From Physcomitrium patens (Eukaryota > Streptophyta > Bryopsida > Funariales > Funariaceae), in assembly GCF_000002425.4 (NCBI RefSeq), contig NC_037260.1:10713414-10777413 (forward strand): a stretch of 64,000 nucleotides of DNA. The letters are read 5' to 3'. The position numbers were made by a program, and so were the translations under genes. Each line of letters opens with the position of its first letter. Position 1 is the stretch's first letter. Positions 51,446 through 63,340 of the stretch are shown here, piece after piece. A model generated the notes under the pieces. The model did not search any database, was not told where the DNA came from, and worked only from the letters and a program-made list of their open reading frames with translations.

Positions 51446-51904
51446 CTATGTTTGTTTCATAATAAGGATGATCTGATGGATCAAAGAAGTCTTCACATTT
51501 TCTTCTGCTTTTTCTCATGTTTTGTTCTAATATTTTATTAGGCATCTTAGCTGCAATATCCGATGGTACACATGGAAGACCTTGTTTTTTTAGGTTCTCT
51601 TCATGTGCCTTCATCTTAAGTCCAATAAGATCCATCTTTTGCTTGTTTATTAATGATAATTTTCTATTTATAGTCAATTTGTATCTTTTATTCTTTTCAT
51701 GGGTAGGTGTGGCTCTACAGTCTTTTTTTTCCCACAATAATGACCAATAGCAACTATAGCCTTCTATTCATGAATACAAAGATGCTTAATTTGATACTCC
51801 TTAAGTGAATTATATTCTTCTTGTGATGTCATAGCTTCTATGGTATTCCATAATTCTTTAATATAGCTACTTGGTAGTATGGAATATATTCTCTCATTGA
51901 CCAT
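51139..51904 (-). pseudogene. Viral-like pseudogene Z, unknown function
   Basis: Starts MVNERIYSILPSSYIKELWN at 51904, 30 bp after the end of pseudogene XY. It has a stop near 51775 and a frame change at an A8 run near 51722-51729. It then continues with a Cys-containing, Lys-rich segment (GLPCVPSDIAAKMPNKILEQ). A (TA)n run at about 51416-51441 interrupts it. The end, with EGEAEGEAEGEG and a Cys-rich tail (CLTPRCKKYEIW), reaches a stop at 51139. The paired Cys might be a metal site, but no family is recognised. Confidence 0.5.
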
Positions 51905-52951
51905 TCTACACTATATATCCTACTTCTAATACAATCAAGGAATCATTCTTGATTCTTCAATTTTTCTTATCTGTCTTTTAATAGGAAGTTGATCAAAGAG
52001 TGCCTGTGTTTTCTTTTCTTCTTCCTCCTTCATCTTTACAACTACTCTCAGCTCTATAACATCCTCTTTTATTTCTCTAGCCAGATTTTCTTTAACACTT
52101 TTAAACATGTCTGCATGAATTGATAGTACTACTGCACAATCATCAAGTCTAGGTATCCTCACTCCTCTCTCTTTCAGTCTGTTAAGGTTAAGTTGTGCTT
52201 CACAAATCTTTCTTATACATTCATCTCTATTGTGTAAAGTAGCAAATACTTCAAGAACTACATTTACACCACAATAGTTTCTGTGAATACTGCAAAATAA
52301 TAAGTTCAGCTTAGTAAGATGTTCACATTGCTTTCTGTATAGTATATAGTTGTAAATTATTGCTTTATAATGTCTTAGTTGTTGTACAATACCTTCTTTG
52401 CCAACTACCATTGATTTCTTGTCTTGGCCACAAAAGGAAGTATTGTCTTTTGTTTTGTTTGGACACTTTAATCCTTTGTTTGGTCTTATAAAAAGTGTTG
52501 CTTCACATTTAAAATCAAGCGGAGGTACTACTTAAACTGTAATTCTTTGAATATTCTTGCTAATCCCACTAAAATATTCAACCAATTCATCAAAAATTTG
52601 TTGCTTGATGTGAAGTAGGATTTCTATAAGACATCTTAAAGCTCTTACATTAGTGCATCTTTAATTGCTTTAAAGTCCAATATGGCTCCATTGCCCTATA
52701 TAATCTATGATACTTATGACATTTATAACATCTACACTAATTATAATAAGTTGTAAGTATTACATATATATTTAGCAATATATTACTTGTAAAAATATTA
52801 TTTGAATTATTCACAATAGTTTATAGAAAAATATATATTATTTTTTGTCAATCATATATATATAAGCTTCAACTTCTCTAAGGTACTAAAGTATTTATGT
52901 ATCCTCAGTTGAAGTATCTTATTTCTCTATAAGGTCTATTTCATGCTATTG

Positions 52952-54429
52952 TGTAGTAGTACAAGTATATGGTGAAAAATGAAAACATGGGTGTTGTTAT
53001 AGAAGAGCCTAGTAGGAAGATGTGGTAGAAAAATAAGTGTAAATGATAAGAAGGTAATAAAAAGTTTAGTCTTAATATTGCCCTTTAGAGAAGGGGCTTC
53101 TATTTGATTTATAGAGACATAAATGCCTGTAATCAAAGTAAATAAGATAAGCAATTGATATGAACATATTTAGAAGAAAATTATCAATAAATTCAAGCAA
53201 AAATTACCTCAAATTATCAAATATTGATATCCATAGATGACTAGTTGTCAACCTGGGTCAAAATCAAACCCCAAGGCACAAAATTGTATACCAATGGCAA
53301 CTCCAAGGTTCTATGGTAGATTAGAGAGTGAGATTTAAGAGAAAACTAGGAAAGAGATTTTTGAGAATTGGTTTTATATCAATCAAGTTAATATTTAGAT
53401 TTTGAAAGATTTTCAAAGTTAGTGATATTCTCAGTTGGATTAGATTTTAAAAAATAAAATTATGTTCACAAAATTGAAGATTTCTTGAGTTCTATGGTGT
53501 GTATATGGGTGAATTTTAGGCAATATGTTGGTGTTTTAGTTGTTATTATGTGTGAAGATTTTAAAGTCAATCAAATAGTTAGATTGAAGTCTGTAAAAGT
53601 TTTTATGGATTGACGTCTCAAAAATTAGAATTTGAGGATCAGTGAGTATTTTTAAGATTTTTAGCAATTTATTATTTGAATTGAAGTGAATTTTTTTTGT
53701 ATGGAAACTAGATTTTATTTTTCACACTTTAAGTATATATAAGAGGCAATTCAACAATTCATAAAGGAGATATTGGCACTAGAATTTCAACATTTAGATT
53801 AGAGTAGGAGATCGGCCAACACTCAAGCAAAATTTAGGATTGATCTATAATTTTGTAAGTTTGATTCTGTTCAAATTTTGTGTGATTGTTGCCAACTTAA
53901 TTTTTAAAAGATGAGTAAAATCTTAAGCAAGATCAATAGTATAATTGATAGATATTGAGGTTCTAAATTGTCCTAGGATTAAGTTAATTTGATTAGGATT
54001 TGGTTTAAGATTTAAGAATTGGTTAGAATTTAGGATTTTTTTAGGATTTAGTTAAGATTTGAATTAAGATTTAAGTAAGGACTATTAGGATTTCAATTAG
54101 GATTTAGTTAAGATTTGAATTAAGATTTAAGTGAGGACTATTAGGATTTCAATTAGAATTAAAATAAGATTTGATTAAAATTTATTTAAGGTATATTTTA
54201 GAATTTATTTTAATACATCTTTTGAATTTCTTTACGATTTCTTCATGCTTCTTTTGTAATTACTTTGAGGTTTTTTTGGATTGATTAAAGCTTGATTAGA
54301 ATTTTTAACATTTAATTGGAGTTATTTAGGATTCAATTAAAATTAAAATCTTGTTGTTGCAATATTCCTTCTATCTTCTACAGTAAGGTGCTCAGTGCAT
54401 TTTCAAGCAAGGCTTCATGTAATACATCA
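52952..54429 (+). mobile_element. Repeat T1, copy D, inside viral-like pseudogene XY
   Basis: Shares with copy A 'atagaagagcctagtaggaag' and 'gataagaaggtaataaaaa', and with B 'gtcaacctgggtcaaaatca'-type text. It has a short TTAGGATTT tract and the common T1 end 'tcaagcaaggcttcatgtaatac'. The left limit is approximate (52952-52992). No target duplication was resolved. Confidence 0.68.
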
Positions 54430-54869
54430 ACGCACCATATTCATATCATGTTTGAGCTCATCAAGTAATGAACATAAGTATATAATATATCCTATTATAG
54501 ACATCAATTTCTTAGTATTTGCTTTATATATAGTATCATAAAGATTATTAGCTATAATTATAGCGACTTTATTGCTACCAATCTATATACTTTCATCAAT
54601 ATTATTGGATATTATATACTTGTCTATGTTAATAATCTTCTTACTTTTTCTATTTGAGTGGATAAGAAGCTATCACTTTGCTCTATAGAGTTATTGATGA
54701 GGCTCATAATATATTTTGAATCATCATGAGATACTTTAAGACCATTTGCAATATAGTTCTCAATAATTATATCAATATTTTCTATAGCTTTTATTGTGGC
54801 AACATCATGCCTCTCAAATGTAACCATCTTCCTTTTCAAAGATGATATTTTGTTTTCTATAAGAGACAT

Positions 54870-56118
54870 TGTTGAGGTAGAGAGAATTTGCCTTCAGAAA
54901 GTCCTAGACTTCTAGTTGTTACTTATTGCTCAATGAAGTCTTAAGATAGAAAATCACTAAGTTTACATGTAAAAATTTGTCTCTATAGGGATAATTATAT
55001 CAATACATAAGTCTTAAGTACCAAAAAATATCCAAAATGTAATAGAAATATTCTAAATCCTTATATATTCTTAAGCTAAATTTTTTCCAAAATTTAATAG
55101 ATTATATCTCATGTTCGGACCATCCAAACATTTTGAAATATTACATGAAGTACTAATGTAATTTAAACAACTATCAAAACAAATTTCAACCTCAAATTCA
55201 TTACAAATCTTGAGATATTGCTAAAACCCTAATAATAGCTTTAAATCCTTACTTACATATACTTCTTTGTAATTTTCTTCATATATCACAAATTAAGTAC
55301 TCAAATACTATAAAATTTTGATATATAGTTTTTTTAATCTAATAACACACATCTTAAAAAATTTTGAGCCAAAAATTCGTCTCAAAACTTAAGATATGGC
55401 TCCAACCATTACTATTAACAAAATGATTCTTTTATTGCCTTCAAATTGCATGTATTTTTTTCAACGCTCTATGACTTCTTTATAATTTTTTTAAATATAG
55501 TAATTCTTTTATAAAAGATGTAGGTCTTAAAATCATCCTTATGGTTATATATTTCAATCTTCAAAAGCTATCTTATAACTTCTTACATCTTCAAAAGAAC
55601 AATAACATATCTTAAAAAGACATCTTAACTTCAAATAGCTATACTTTTATCATCTTAATTCTAAATCCTCTAAAAATTATATACAAATTATAGTCCAAAT
55701 CCTAAATCTTACAATCTTTAGTTTGGATTTTCAAATATTCCTTTTGAAGTTGCCAAAATCATTGCTATAGTTGTAAACACCCTCTTAAGAGCTTATTGGA
55801 CATGGTTTTTGACTAATAGTAATAAAAACCTTGATTCCTTGCCTTCATCCATTCATACCTTGTTTTCATCCCTCCAAATAAGCTTCTTAGAGGTTTGGAT
55901 CTTTATCTTTGAGCCCTAATATTTTCTTTAAATTTTATACTAAATATCTAAATTCTATATAATTTAAATATTTTAATCAAAATATGTAAATTTCAAAATA
56001 ATTTTTTTTACATCAACTCTCTTTAAATTAATCTACTTACCACTCTAATATACATCAATATTTATAACTGTATTATATATTTTAGTTAATTTTTACATAC
56101 CATAAATATTTATAGTAA
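54870..56118 (+). mobile_element. Repeat T2, copy 2, inside viral-like pseudogene XY
   Basis: 1249 bp, starting TGTTGAGGTAGAGAGAATTTG, collinear with T2-1 over its length. Flanks are GACAT (54865-54869) and AACAT (56119-56123). It interrupts a reading frame whose two sides resume in the same orientation. Confidence 0.72.
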
Positions 56119-56623
56119 AACATGTCACCTTGATTTCTATCAAAGACAGCTTTACAAAGATTGCTGATATGTTCTAAAAAGATGGCTATTGTTTAGGTGC
56201 CTTAGATCTAATATTGAAAATATCATGCTTGAATATAGAAGCCTGCATCTCTTTTTAATTATTAGATCATAAGAGAGTACCTATAAGTCTATTAATAAAT
56301 ACAAATGATGAATTTTATGAATTTCTATTAATACTTGGTTTAAATAAGCTTATATCAAACCTTATCTTTGATAATTCCACATCATCTTTATCTAAATTTA
56401 TATCACATTTATTCAATTGGGTAATGTTATGTACATAACCTTATGACAAAGAATGGTTGCCCTCATTTACATCATTTATCCATCTTGTTGCACTCTTCTT
56501 CAAAGCATCTACTTCAATTTGAAATGAATTAAAGAACTTAAAAGCCATGATATTAAACTGCTATACAAAAAAATCAAATAATAGTAGTATATGTATTATA
56601 TAAAGTAGTCATATAAGAACATA

Positions 56624-56731
56624 GGAATATGTGACTATATCATCATAGCTCTTATTGATATCCTTAAGACATATCTTTTGTATAATTTTTATTTTATTCT
56701 TTTCAAATTCCACATCATCCATCTTTACTAT
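56624..56731 (-). pseudogene. Short viral-like frame, unknown
   Basis: About 35 codons beginning MDDVEFEKNKIKII, ending at a stop at 56624. It lies between pseudogene XY and the plus-strand frame at 56801. It has no recognised motif; it may be a remnant or chance. Confidence 0.2.
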
Positions 56732-56800
56732 ACCTAATCTCAAATTACAATGGATTGTGAATGATGTACCCATTCTCAAGCAATAGATATATGTATTTTA

Positions 56801-57037
56801 ATGGGTACAAATTATAATAAGAAAATTAATAAAGTAGGACCTAAGACAGCTCTTGTTGAGATACAAAGTCATGAAAAGCTAGAAAATACTAAGTACTTCA
56901 ATGAAGAAGAATTCAACATTAATAAACTAAGACAAATATACAATTGTACATACTCAAAACAAAAAATAAGGTGGTTCTTGATTAAAGCTGATGAAGAGCT
57001 TAATATTTTAGAAGACTCAATTAAGATTTATGATCTA

Positions 57038-57040
<3 letters not shown>
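56801..57040 (+). CDS. Intact small open frame in viral-like block (79 aa), unknown
   Basis: Starts MGTNYNKKINKVGPKTALVE and ends at TAA without an internal stop, while every neighbouring frame is broken. It runs opposite to the polymerase and to XY. The sequence is Lys/Asn/Glu-rich with no recognised domain. Another Met codon (MYF at about 56792) lies a few codons upstream in the same frame. An AAAT microsatellite follows at 57041-57071. It may be a real viral-like gene or chance survival in AT-rich DNA. Confidence 0.3.
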
Positions 57041-57068
<28 letters not shown>

Positions 57069-57099
57069 AAAAACTTTTTTTCTAAAGAGCTAATTTTGG

Positions 57100-58330
57100 C
57101 CATAGCTAAGCCTTTAATAGTACCAATAAATTCCGTTATTAAAGAATATTATCTTAATAATTATAAGAGTTGATCAATAAAATTAGAAATATTAGTTTCA
57201 ATATAATATAAATAGTCTATTTCAAGATTGTGAAGTAATATTAAATGAGGTAGATATATTTTGTATCTCTATAATTTAAATCTTTTTTTGGTCTTAACGA
57301 ATACAAAGTCAAGTTTGTCACCAAATCTAGCTTCTATCTTTAGATCCTTTAGTCTATCACTATATACTAATAAAATTATATTAGAACTAAAGTATCATAT
57401 AATTATATGAACTAATTATATGAACTAAAGTATCATTTTTCTAATTTAGACATTTTAAGCTTTCTAAAAGAATATGGTCTCTTATTAGTAATAATAGTTC
57501 ACTCTTGATATATTCCATTATATATTCATATGATGTTGAATTCATAAACACATCTACAAACAATGAATACATATTGTTTAGGAATATGCAACTATCTCTT
57601 TTGAATACAATCACTCCCTTTTATATCATCTTATGTTCACTAGCTATAAGTCCTATATGTCTCTTCTTTGTTATCAAAAAAAATGTTTCAAATACACTTT
57701 CAAATTAAAGCTTTACCAAAGCACAAAATTCTTTTGATACCTCATTGGATATATGTACAACTAATGTTTTACACAATTAATAATCCGAAGTAGTATGAGA
57801 AGTAAATATACAAGAATCAATATTACCATATACCAAATGTACAGGATATCTAAAAGATATGATGCTTGATGCATGCATAAGCATAGATGTGTCTATTGTT
57901 GTTGTGGACTCTACACCTTCTATAAATTATAAGTATGAAGAATCATGAGTTCTATATTATCTATATATAGAATTAGAAGATATATTTAGAAGAAATTATC
58001 TTCTTTCAAGAACTATCTTTTCTATTCTTGTAGCAATATTAGACTTTATCTGAACTTCTTTTCTCTTTAATATTAATGTCTTTAGTATGGATGGTATCAA
58101 TCCTAGAGGCTCTTTTATAAACATGTAAGACTTCTTGTCAAATACTTGTACAGTGAAACAAGGGTGATTAGAGTTTCTCTTGATAAACATTGAATAACAT
58201 ATGTTATGACTTATTATAACAAAAGGGTACAAACTTGAAAAGTCGAGCAAAGAATACCATTTGTAAAGTCTAAAAGTAGGATTTGATATTATAGCTTCCT
58301 TGTATTCAAATTCTTCAAGCAGTGATTCTA
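57100..58330 (-). pseudogene. Family B DNA polymerase pseudogene, large-DNA-virus type
   Basis: Family B polymerases copy DNA in viruses and cells. This relic starts near 58330 and holds the palm and thumb. Motif A is DFSSLYPFVIISHN (first Asp codon 58242-58244). Next comes GLIPSILKTLILKRKEVQ. Motif B is NSIY (57963-57974). Motif C is VYGNIDS (57813-57833), where the first Asp of the usual YGDTDS is Asn. TKKRHIGL follows near 57670. The thumb piece LEIDYLYYIE lies near 57210. Motifs A, B and C remain in one frame, 90 and 138 codons apart, with few stops between. The exonuclease N-terminus is missing. The SLYP/NSIY/YGxxDS set and SHN after motif A fit NCLDV-type or cellular polymerases better than protein-primed ones. 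It is non-functional. Confidence 0.85.
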
Positions 58331-58339
58331 TTTTATTTC

Positions 58340-58620
58340 CATAATGTCAAATTTGTGGTTTAATTGAGAGCCTCAAATGCAATACTTTGTTCAAGAGAAT
58401 TGGCTATCAGAGCAAGTGAGTTGAAAGCATCGAGTGTTGCGAAGAGTGCAACAACAGATGGAGGAGTTGCAAGAGGAGTATTTCTTGCTGAAACTGAGCG
58501 AGGGTAGGAGATTTGCATGAGACCCAAACATTGCAAAAAAAAAACAAAGGCTTTGGGCCCCAATTAAAGCTATTAAAAAAATAAAAATAAAAACGAAAAA
58601 ATTGAACAGATAGGTTATCA
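58340..58620 (-). other. GC-richer fragment next to the right inverted repeat
   Basis: Two minus-strand frames are open here; one (about 58380-58500) reads ALFATLDAFNSLALIANSLE. Composition is plant-like rather than viral-like. It may be another captured exon of the MULE-like unit. No family was recognised. Confidence 0.35.
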
Positions 58621-58624
58621 GCCC

Positions 58625-58737
58625 AAAGGACAAATTTGCAATTATCACAAAGTTGAGGGGCATGTGTGATATTATCAAAACTTGAGGGATATTCTTCACA
58701 TTTTGAGAAAGTTCAAGAGTATGTGTGATATTTGTCC
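58625..58737 (-). repeat. MULE right terminal inverted repeat
   Basis: Reverse complement of the left repeat at roughly 100 of 113 positions. Followed by AACAATATA, the right half of the putative 9-bp target duplication. Confidence 0.85.
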
Positions 58738-58746
58738 AACAATATA

Positions 58747-61700
58747 TGTTGAGTGAGTGGAAGTAAAAATGGCAGTAGCAAAAACTGTGGTAGCTTTAGC
58801 AGTACCCTATTTATTTATTTATAAAAATAAAAATAAAAAACTTTTTTTTTTCAAAGTATAGGAAGTGAATCCATTAAAATCAGCAAAGAAATGCCTTGAG
58901 ACTTATTTGTTTCAGTAGGTTCTCTTGAAAGCACCAGCTGACCATATAATTTGATAAACTTAATTTGAAAACATTGTATTAGCACCTCATTAGAAGACTT
59001 GAAACATGGTCTTTTGAACAAACTAAACAGAGAGCTTAGTCTCCTCTAGCATGGATATGAAATTTAACACATGAATTGAAATATATACACAAAAAGAAAA
59101 GAAAAGAAATAATAACAATAATAATATTAGTTGTACAAGAGGAGAAGCAAAAATCTATCCTGAAAGCTAAAAGATATGTAGAAAGGTTATGTGCAGGATT
59201 TGGAGTTATTTAGAAGGAGGATATTTCTTGTTACAATCATGTGAAGTGGTTTTCAGCCAATTTTTTCTTCTTTTGACTCAATCCTATGTACAATTATTGA
59301 CGTGCACATTCTTTGACACATTTAAAGAAATGAAGAATGTCAAAAGATTGCAACATCATAATTCAAGGGAAGATAAGGAATTTCTTGCATATGAGGAATA
59401 ACTTTTGTATTTTACTAATTATTTCTTTATTTAGATGATATGCATGTCATCAAAATTATCATTTCAATGGATAACCTATGAAGTAACACATTATCCTGAA
59501 AACAATTGGCTTTTGAATTACAAACCTGTTCTATGTAAATACATCTTAACACCTGTTTGGGATAGTGTTTTTTACATTACAAAAAAGAAAAGAAAAAAAT
59601 AAAAACTGTGCATATGGGTTCGTACTAAAGAAGAAGGAAAATGTATATGAATAATAATAAACAAAAAATGGAGAGAAAGGTGCAAAGACAAAGAAGGATG
59701 GATGGTGAAAGACCATTAGAACAAGACAAGAAAAAAAAACAAAGACAATGAAGATTGCTTTTAATTGGCACAATGGACATGTAAAAAAAGAGCATGGCAG
59801 GACAAGGACTTTAATACAAAAGAAAACAACAAAGGAGACGATGGATTGAACAGGTCATCTTTAGAATGCATGATGTTTAAATATATTTTCTTTAGCTGAT
59901 ACCATCTTTTGTGTATATGTGTTTTGCATTATAAAGTGACATATTGATGGGAAAAAGGTTTCGATATAATATTCAATTTTTACTGAGCAATGGGGATAAT
60001 TTTGCATGGTTGGTGCCTTCAAATGATGCAGTAGTGTTTCATTTGTCCTGCCTACGTATGTAGGTTTAATGAATGGTTTCACGTTTTTAATATATGGATG
60101 TGGGATTTATAAGTTTACATGTAATTTGGTAATATTTTTCAATCAAAAACTAAGTTCCCGCTTCTAAATAATTAAGTTTCCTGAATATGTATAACTAAAA
60201 TGTTAAAGTTAATTTTAATGGTCAAGAGTATAATTATTTCAATTAATACTGAAATAATCCATTTATATTCAAAATTCAAAAATTAATTGTAGGCTTGGTT
60301 TTTTAACTTATTCTTGTACATTACAAAATATATGAGGGGCTATCTTTTAATGTATTCTTGTATACTACAACACAAGACTTATCATATCTATTTCATTTCT
60401 TTTCCTCTTTATAAATATTTTTGAGGAATCCTGATAATTTAAATATATTTGGTAGAAAATAAATTCAAATACAAAAATATTAACTTAAATGAATAGAAAA
60501 ATTCAAGCTTATTCAAAACCAAAAAAAAAAACACATACATAAATGAAAATTTAAACATGTATAATTATAAAGATGCAAGAAATATAAATATGTATGTATT
60601 TATATATAATATGTGGCTTCATGAATTTTATAATTTCAGTAAGAAATTTTATTATTATTATTATTATTATGTATTCATAATTTTGAAAAAATTCCTTATT
60701 TATTTGTTACTTCATCGTAAAAAATTGTAAATTTTTTAAAACAGCTTCTTTCATTTAGCATCTCAATTGAAAGGAAAATTTTTATCAAAAAAAAAAATTC
60801 AATTATTTTATATATGAATAAATATTTATACATACATAAAATGTAATTTTATTATTATAAAAATTTTAAAATATCATTTTCTTGTATGTATTCAAATATT
60901 CTAATAGATTATATATTAAAATTACTATAAAATACTTCCATTTTCTATTTTATTTTTACAGTGGTCTTTTATAAAGTACATAAAATGGTATCCAAAATAA
61001 AAAAACAAAGAAAAAAATTCTAATTAATAAATTTATTCTTTACTTGAATTTATTTCTTAAAAGTAATATTTATGTAATTATTGATTAAATTTATATTTTA
61101 TATTTTATAAACCATATAATTTTGCTTTAATGTATATTTCAACTTTATATTAATAAGCAAGATTTATCAATAATTTGATTTAATTAAGAGAATTTAATAT
61201 ATTTTAATAGTAAGATAAAAAAATATATATTATAAATTAATCTTATTTAAGTAATTAGATAATTTTTTATAAAAATAATATTTTTATGTATGTAATTATA
61301 TATAAAATTTTAAAATAAGCAATAAAATATCTTCTTTGTTAATAGGTTGCAAAATTTTATAAAAAGATATTTACAAAAATAATAGATATTATTTAGAAAC
61401 TTGTAAATAAAATTTATAAATTTGAAAAAACTATAATATTATTATTTTTATGGTAAAAAATATAAAAATATATATGTTATAATATATATTTGTATTATTG
61501 TAACAATTTCTATGATCATATATATTAAATTACAACATCAAGTTTGCAGCTTGCATCATCAAATTGAAGAAATAATGTTTAGAAATCATGAGGTTATAAC
61601 TAAAATCTAAAAATAAAATAAAACTTTCATACATTATCTTACATATCTTTGTTAAAGAATGAAGAAATAACACTAATAAGTAAAGAGTATATAGCTATTG

Positions 61701-62995
61701 GATTAGATTTGCTTCAATAGCTTCATCTTCTTTGATAGTAAGTAGTTTGTGAGTATGTAGATGTTGAAGCAAAGCTAATCCAAAAGCTCAATTTTATACA
61801 AAAAAGACTAAATTTTAAATTTATTCCACCATACTTCAACTTTTAAAATTAATTCAAATGGCTATAGAATCATTTTGTAAAACGCCATATTCTTGTCAAG
61901 TAGATGTATAGAATAATTTAATTATACATTCTTATAATTATAACTCTTATGTTAGAGATCTATTAAAATGATTCAAGCACTATTTTAGAAGCATCTATGA
62001 GTGATCAATTGGATTTAAAACTAGTGATTGAACTTGTAATATGAGAATTTTAAAAGAGTATAACTTAAACTACTCATTTGTAGATTTGACTTAATGACTT
62101 ACAACATTTCTTATTTTTTTTAAAATGTTAAACTCAGAGGGTCTAAATTCTATTATTGTTGAAATAATTTCAAATGATCTTCTAAAATATACTTGTAGTT
62201 ATATTGGTCCATGTTTCCTTTTTATTTTATGGATAAAAATAGATTTATTAAAAATTCAAATTAAAAAATAATTAAACTACTACAATGATTTATAGTTTGA
62301 AAAACTTGGTGTGGTGATTTATTAATCTATCTATTAAATATCCAATACCAAAACCTTCTATTTATTATATACATATTCACAACTTTTTCTTTATAAATGC
62401 ATGCCTCAAGGTTTGATTTAATGGTTTTTTTATCAATATCTTCTCAAAGCCTCATTGTTGTCTCTCTTGCCATGTGACATCTATTAGTGGTAATTAATGT
62501 TGCATCATCTTTATGCTTCTTTGTCATAAGACTTTATTGACATTCTTCTTTTTATTTTACCAACTCTCTCTCCATGTGACACTTGATTTGTGTAATGTAA
62601 AATTAAGAAATTTCAAGCAATTTCACAACCATATGTATAGAAAAGCCTTTTTCAAATGTACAAAAATAGAGTTCATTTGTTATTATGACAATGAAGAAGT
62701 ATTGCTTCTATAAGTCTTTATAATATTTAAAAATTATTAAGAAAGAAATAATTAAATAAATAAACTCAATGAATAAAGAAGATAATTGAAGCATTATGTT
62801 ATACTTTCATTTTATTTTTTTATTTTTTTATTTTTTACAATTTATTGCTATTGCAATTTCTATCATTATCCACTAAGGTTCATAAACCACCACTTATACT
62901 TAGATTTGTCATAGTATAATCAAATTGATTAAAATAATAATTTAAAAGTAGATAATTTATACTTTTTGAAAATATCATAGTATTTTAGAGTCAAT

Positions 62996-63040
<45 letters not shown>

Positions 63041-63340
63041 AAAAACCAAACAAAAATTTAAAAAAAAAAGGGGTTTTTAAAAAAACCCACCATTAAAAAT
63101 CTTAAAACTCACTACTTACACAAGGCCAAAAAGAAAAAAGTGAAATGGCTACATTGAATTTGGACTTTCTGTTGCCTAAATCCACACTTCTACGCACACA
63201 ACTAAATTCTGTTGGCCAAAAGGTTTCATTTATTAATGTATCTAAATGAGGATACAAAAAAAAAAAAAAAAAAAAAAAAAAAAACAACAACAAACAACAA
63301 CAACAACAACAACACTTTCACAAATAAGAAAATGGGATTC
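58747..63340. other. AT-rich intergenic DNA
   Basis: From 58747 to about 60100 the composition is mixed, with no recognised gene; from 60100 to 63000 it is strongly AT-rich. A stretch near 61660-61720 reads NEEITLISKEYIAIGLDLLQ, which faintly resembles the copia RNase H region, but nothing around it confirms this. Long A-runs lie at about 63003-63033 and 63258-63282, the latter followed by CAA repeats. Confidence 0.4.

Larger units (their letters stand above)
51935..56548 (-). pseudogene. Viral-like pseudogene XY, split by repeats T2-2 and T1-D, unknown function
   Basis: Three collinear minus-strand pieces: 56548-56119 (starts MAFKFFNSFQIEVDALKKSA), 54869-54430 (includes KMVTFERHDVATIKAIENID) and 52951-51935 (includes ALRCLIEILLHIKQQIFDEL, ends at a stop). 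Joined they give about 630 codons, with many TAA/TAG stops and one frame change near 54640. T2-2 separates pieces 1 and 2, T1-D pieces 2 and 3. That all three belong to one gene is inference from orientation, phase and the lack of intervening starts or ends. The last piece is rich in Lys/Glu and predicted to be helical. No domain recognised. Confidence 0.5.
48251..58737. mobile_element. Mutator-like (MULE) unit of 10.5 kb carrying plant gene fragments and viral-like DNA
   Basis: Two 113-bp terminal inverted repeats start GGGCAAATATCACAC (left) and GGACAAATATCACAC (right, read inward), with about 12 differences. Outside them, AAAAATATA (48242-48250) and AACAATATA (58738-58746) agree at 8 of 9 bases. 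A 9-bp duplication is the Mutator-superfamily hallmark. No transposase was recognised, so it is non-autonomous, Pack-MULE-like. Left interior: HIPP-like and FQR fragments. Middle: viral-like pseudogenes. Right: an unrecognised GC-richer fragment. Two later insertions (T1-D, T2-2) inflate it from about 7.8 kb. The alternative is that viral DNA inserted into an existing MULE. Confidence 0.7.

Noticed and set aside
48251..58737. A Polinton/Maverick-type self-replicating transposon (polymerase between inverted repeats)
   Set aside because: The polymerase reads like the NCLDV/cellular type rather than the protein-primed type. No integrase or capsid gene was recognised, and the 9-bp duplication fits Mutator rather than Polintons.
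59546..60082. Minus-strand open frames in the right-hand AT-rich part
   Set aside because: Low-complexity Phe/Ser-rich translations of A-rich DNA with no motif.
61660..61720. Copia RNase H remnant
   Set aside because: Only one short stretch resembles the family (ISKEYIAIGLDL). The neighbouring text gives no support, so no feature was called.
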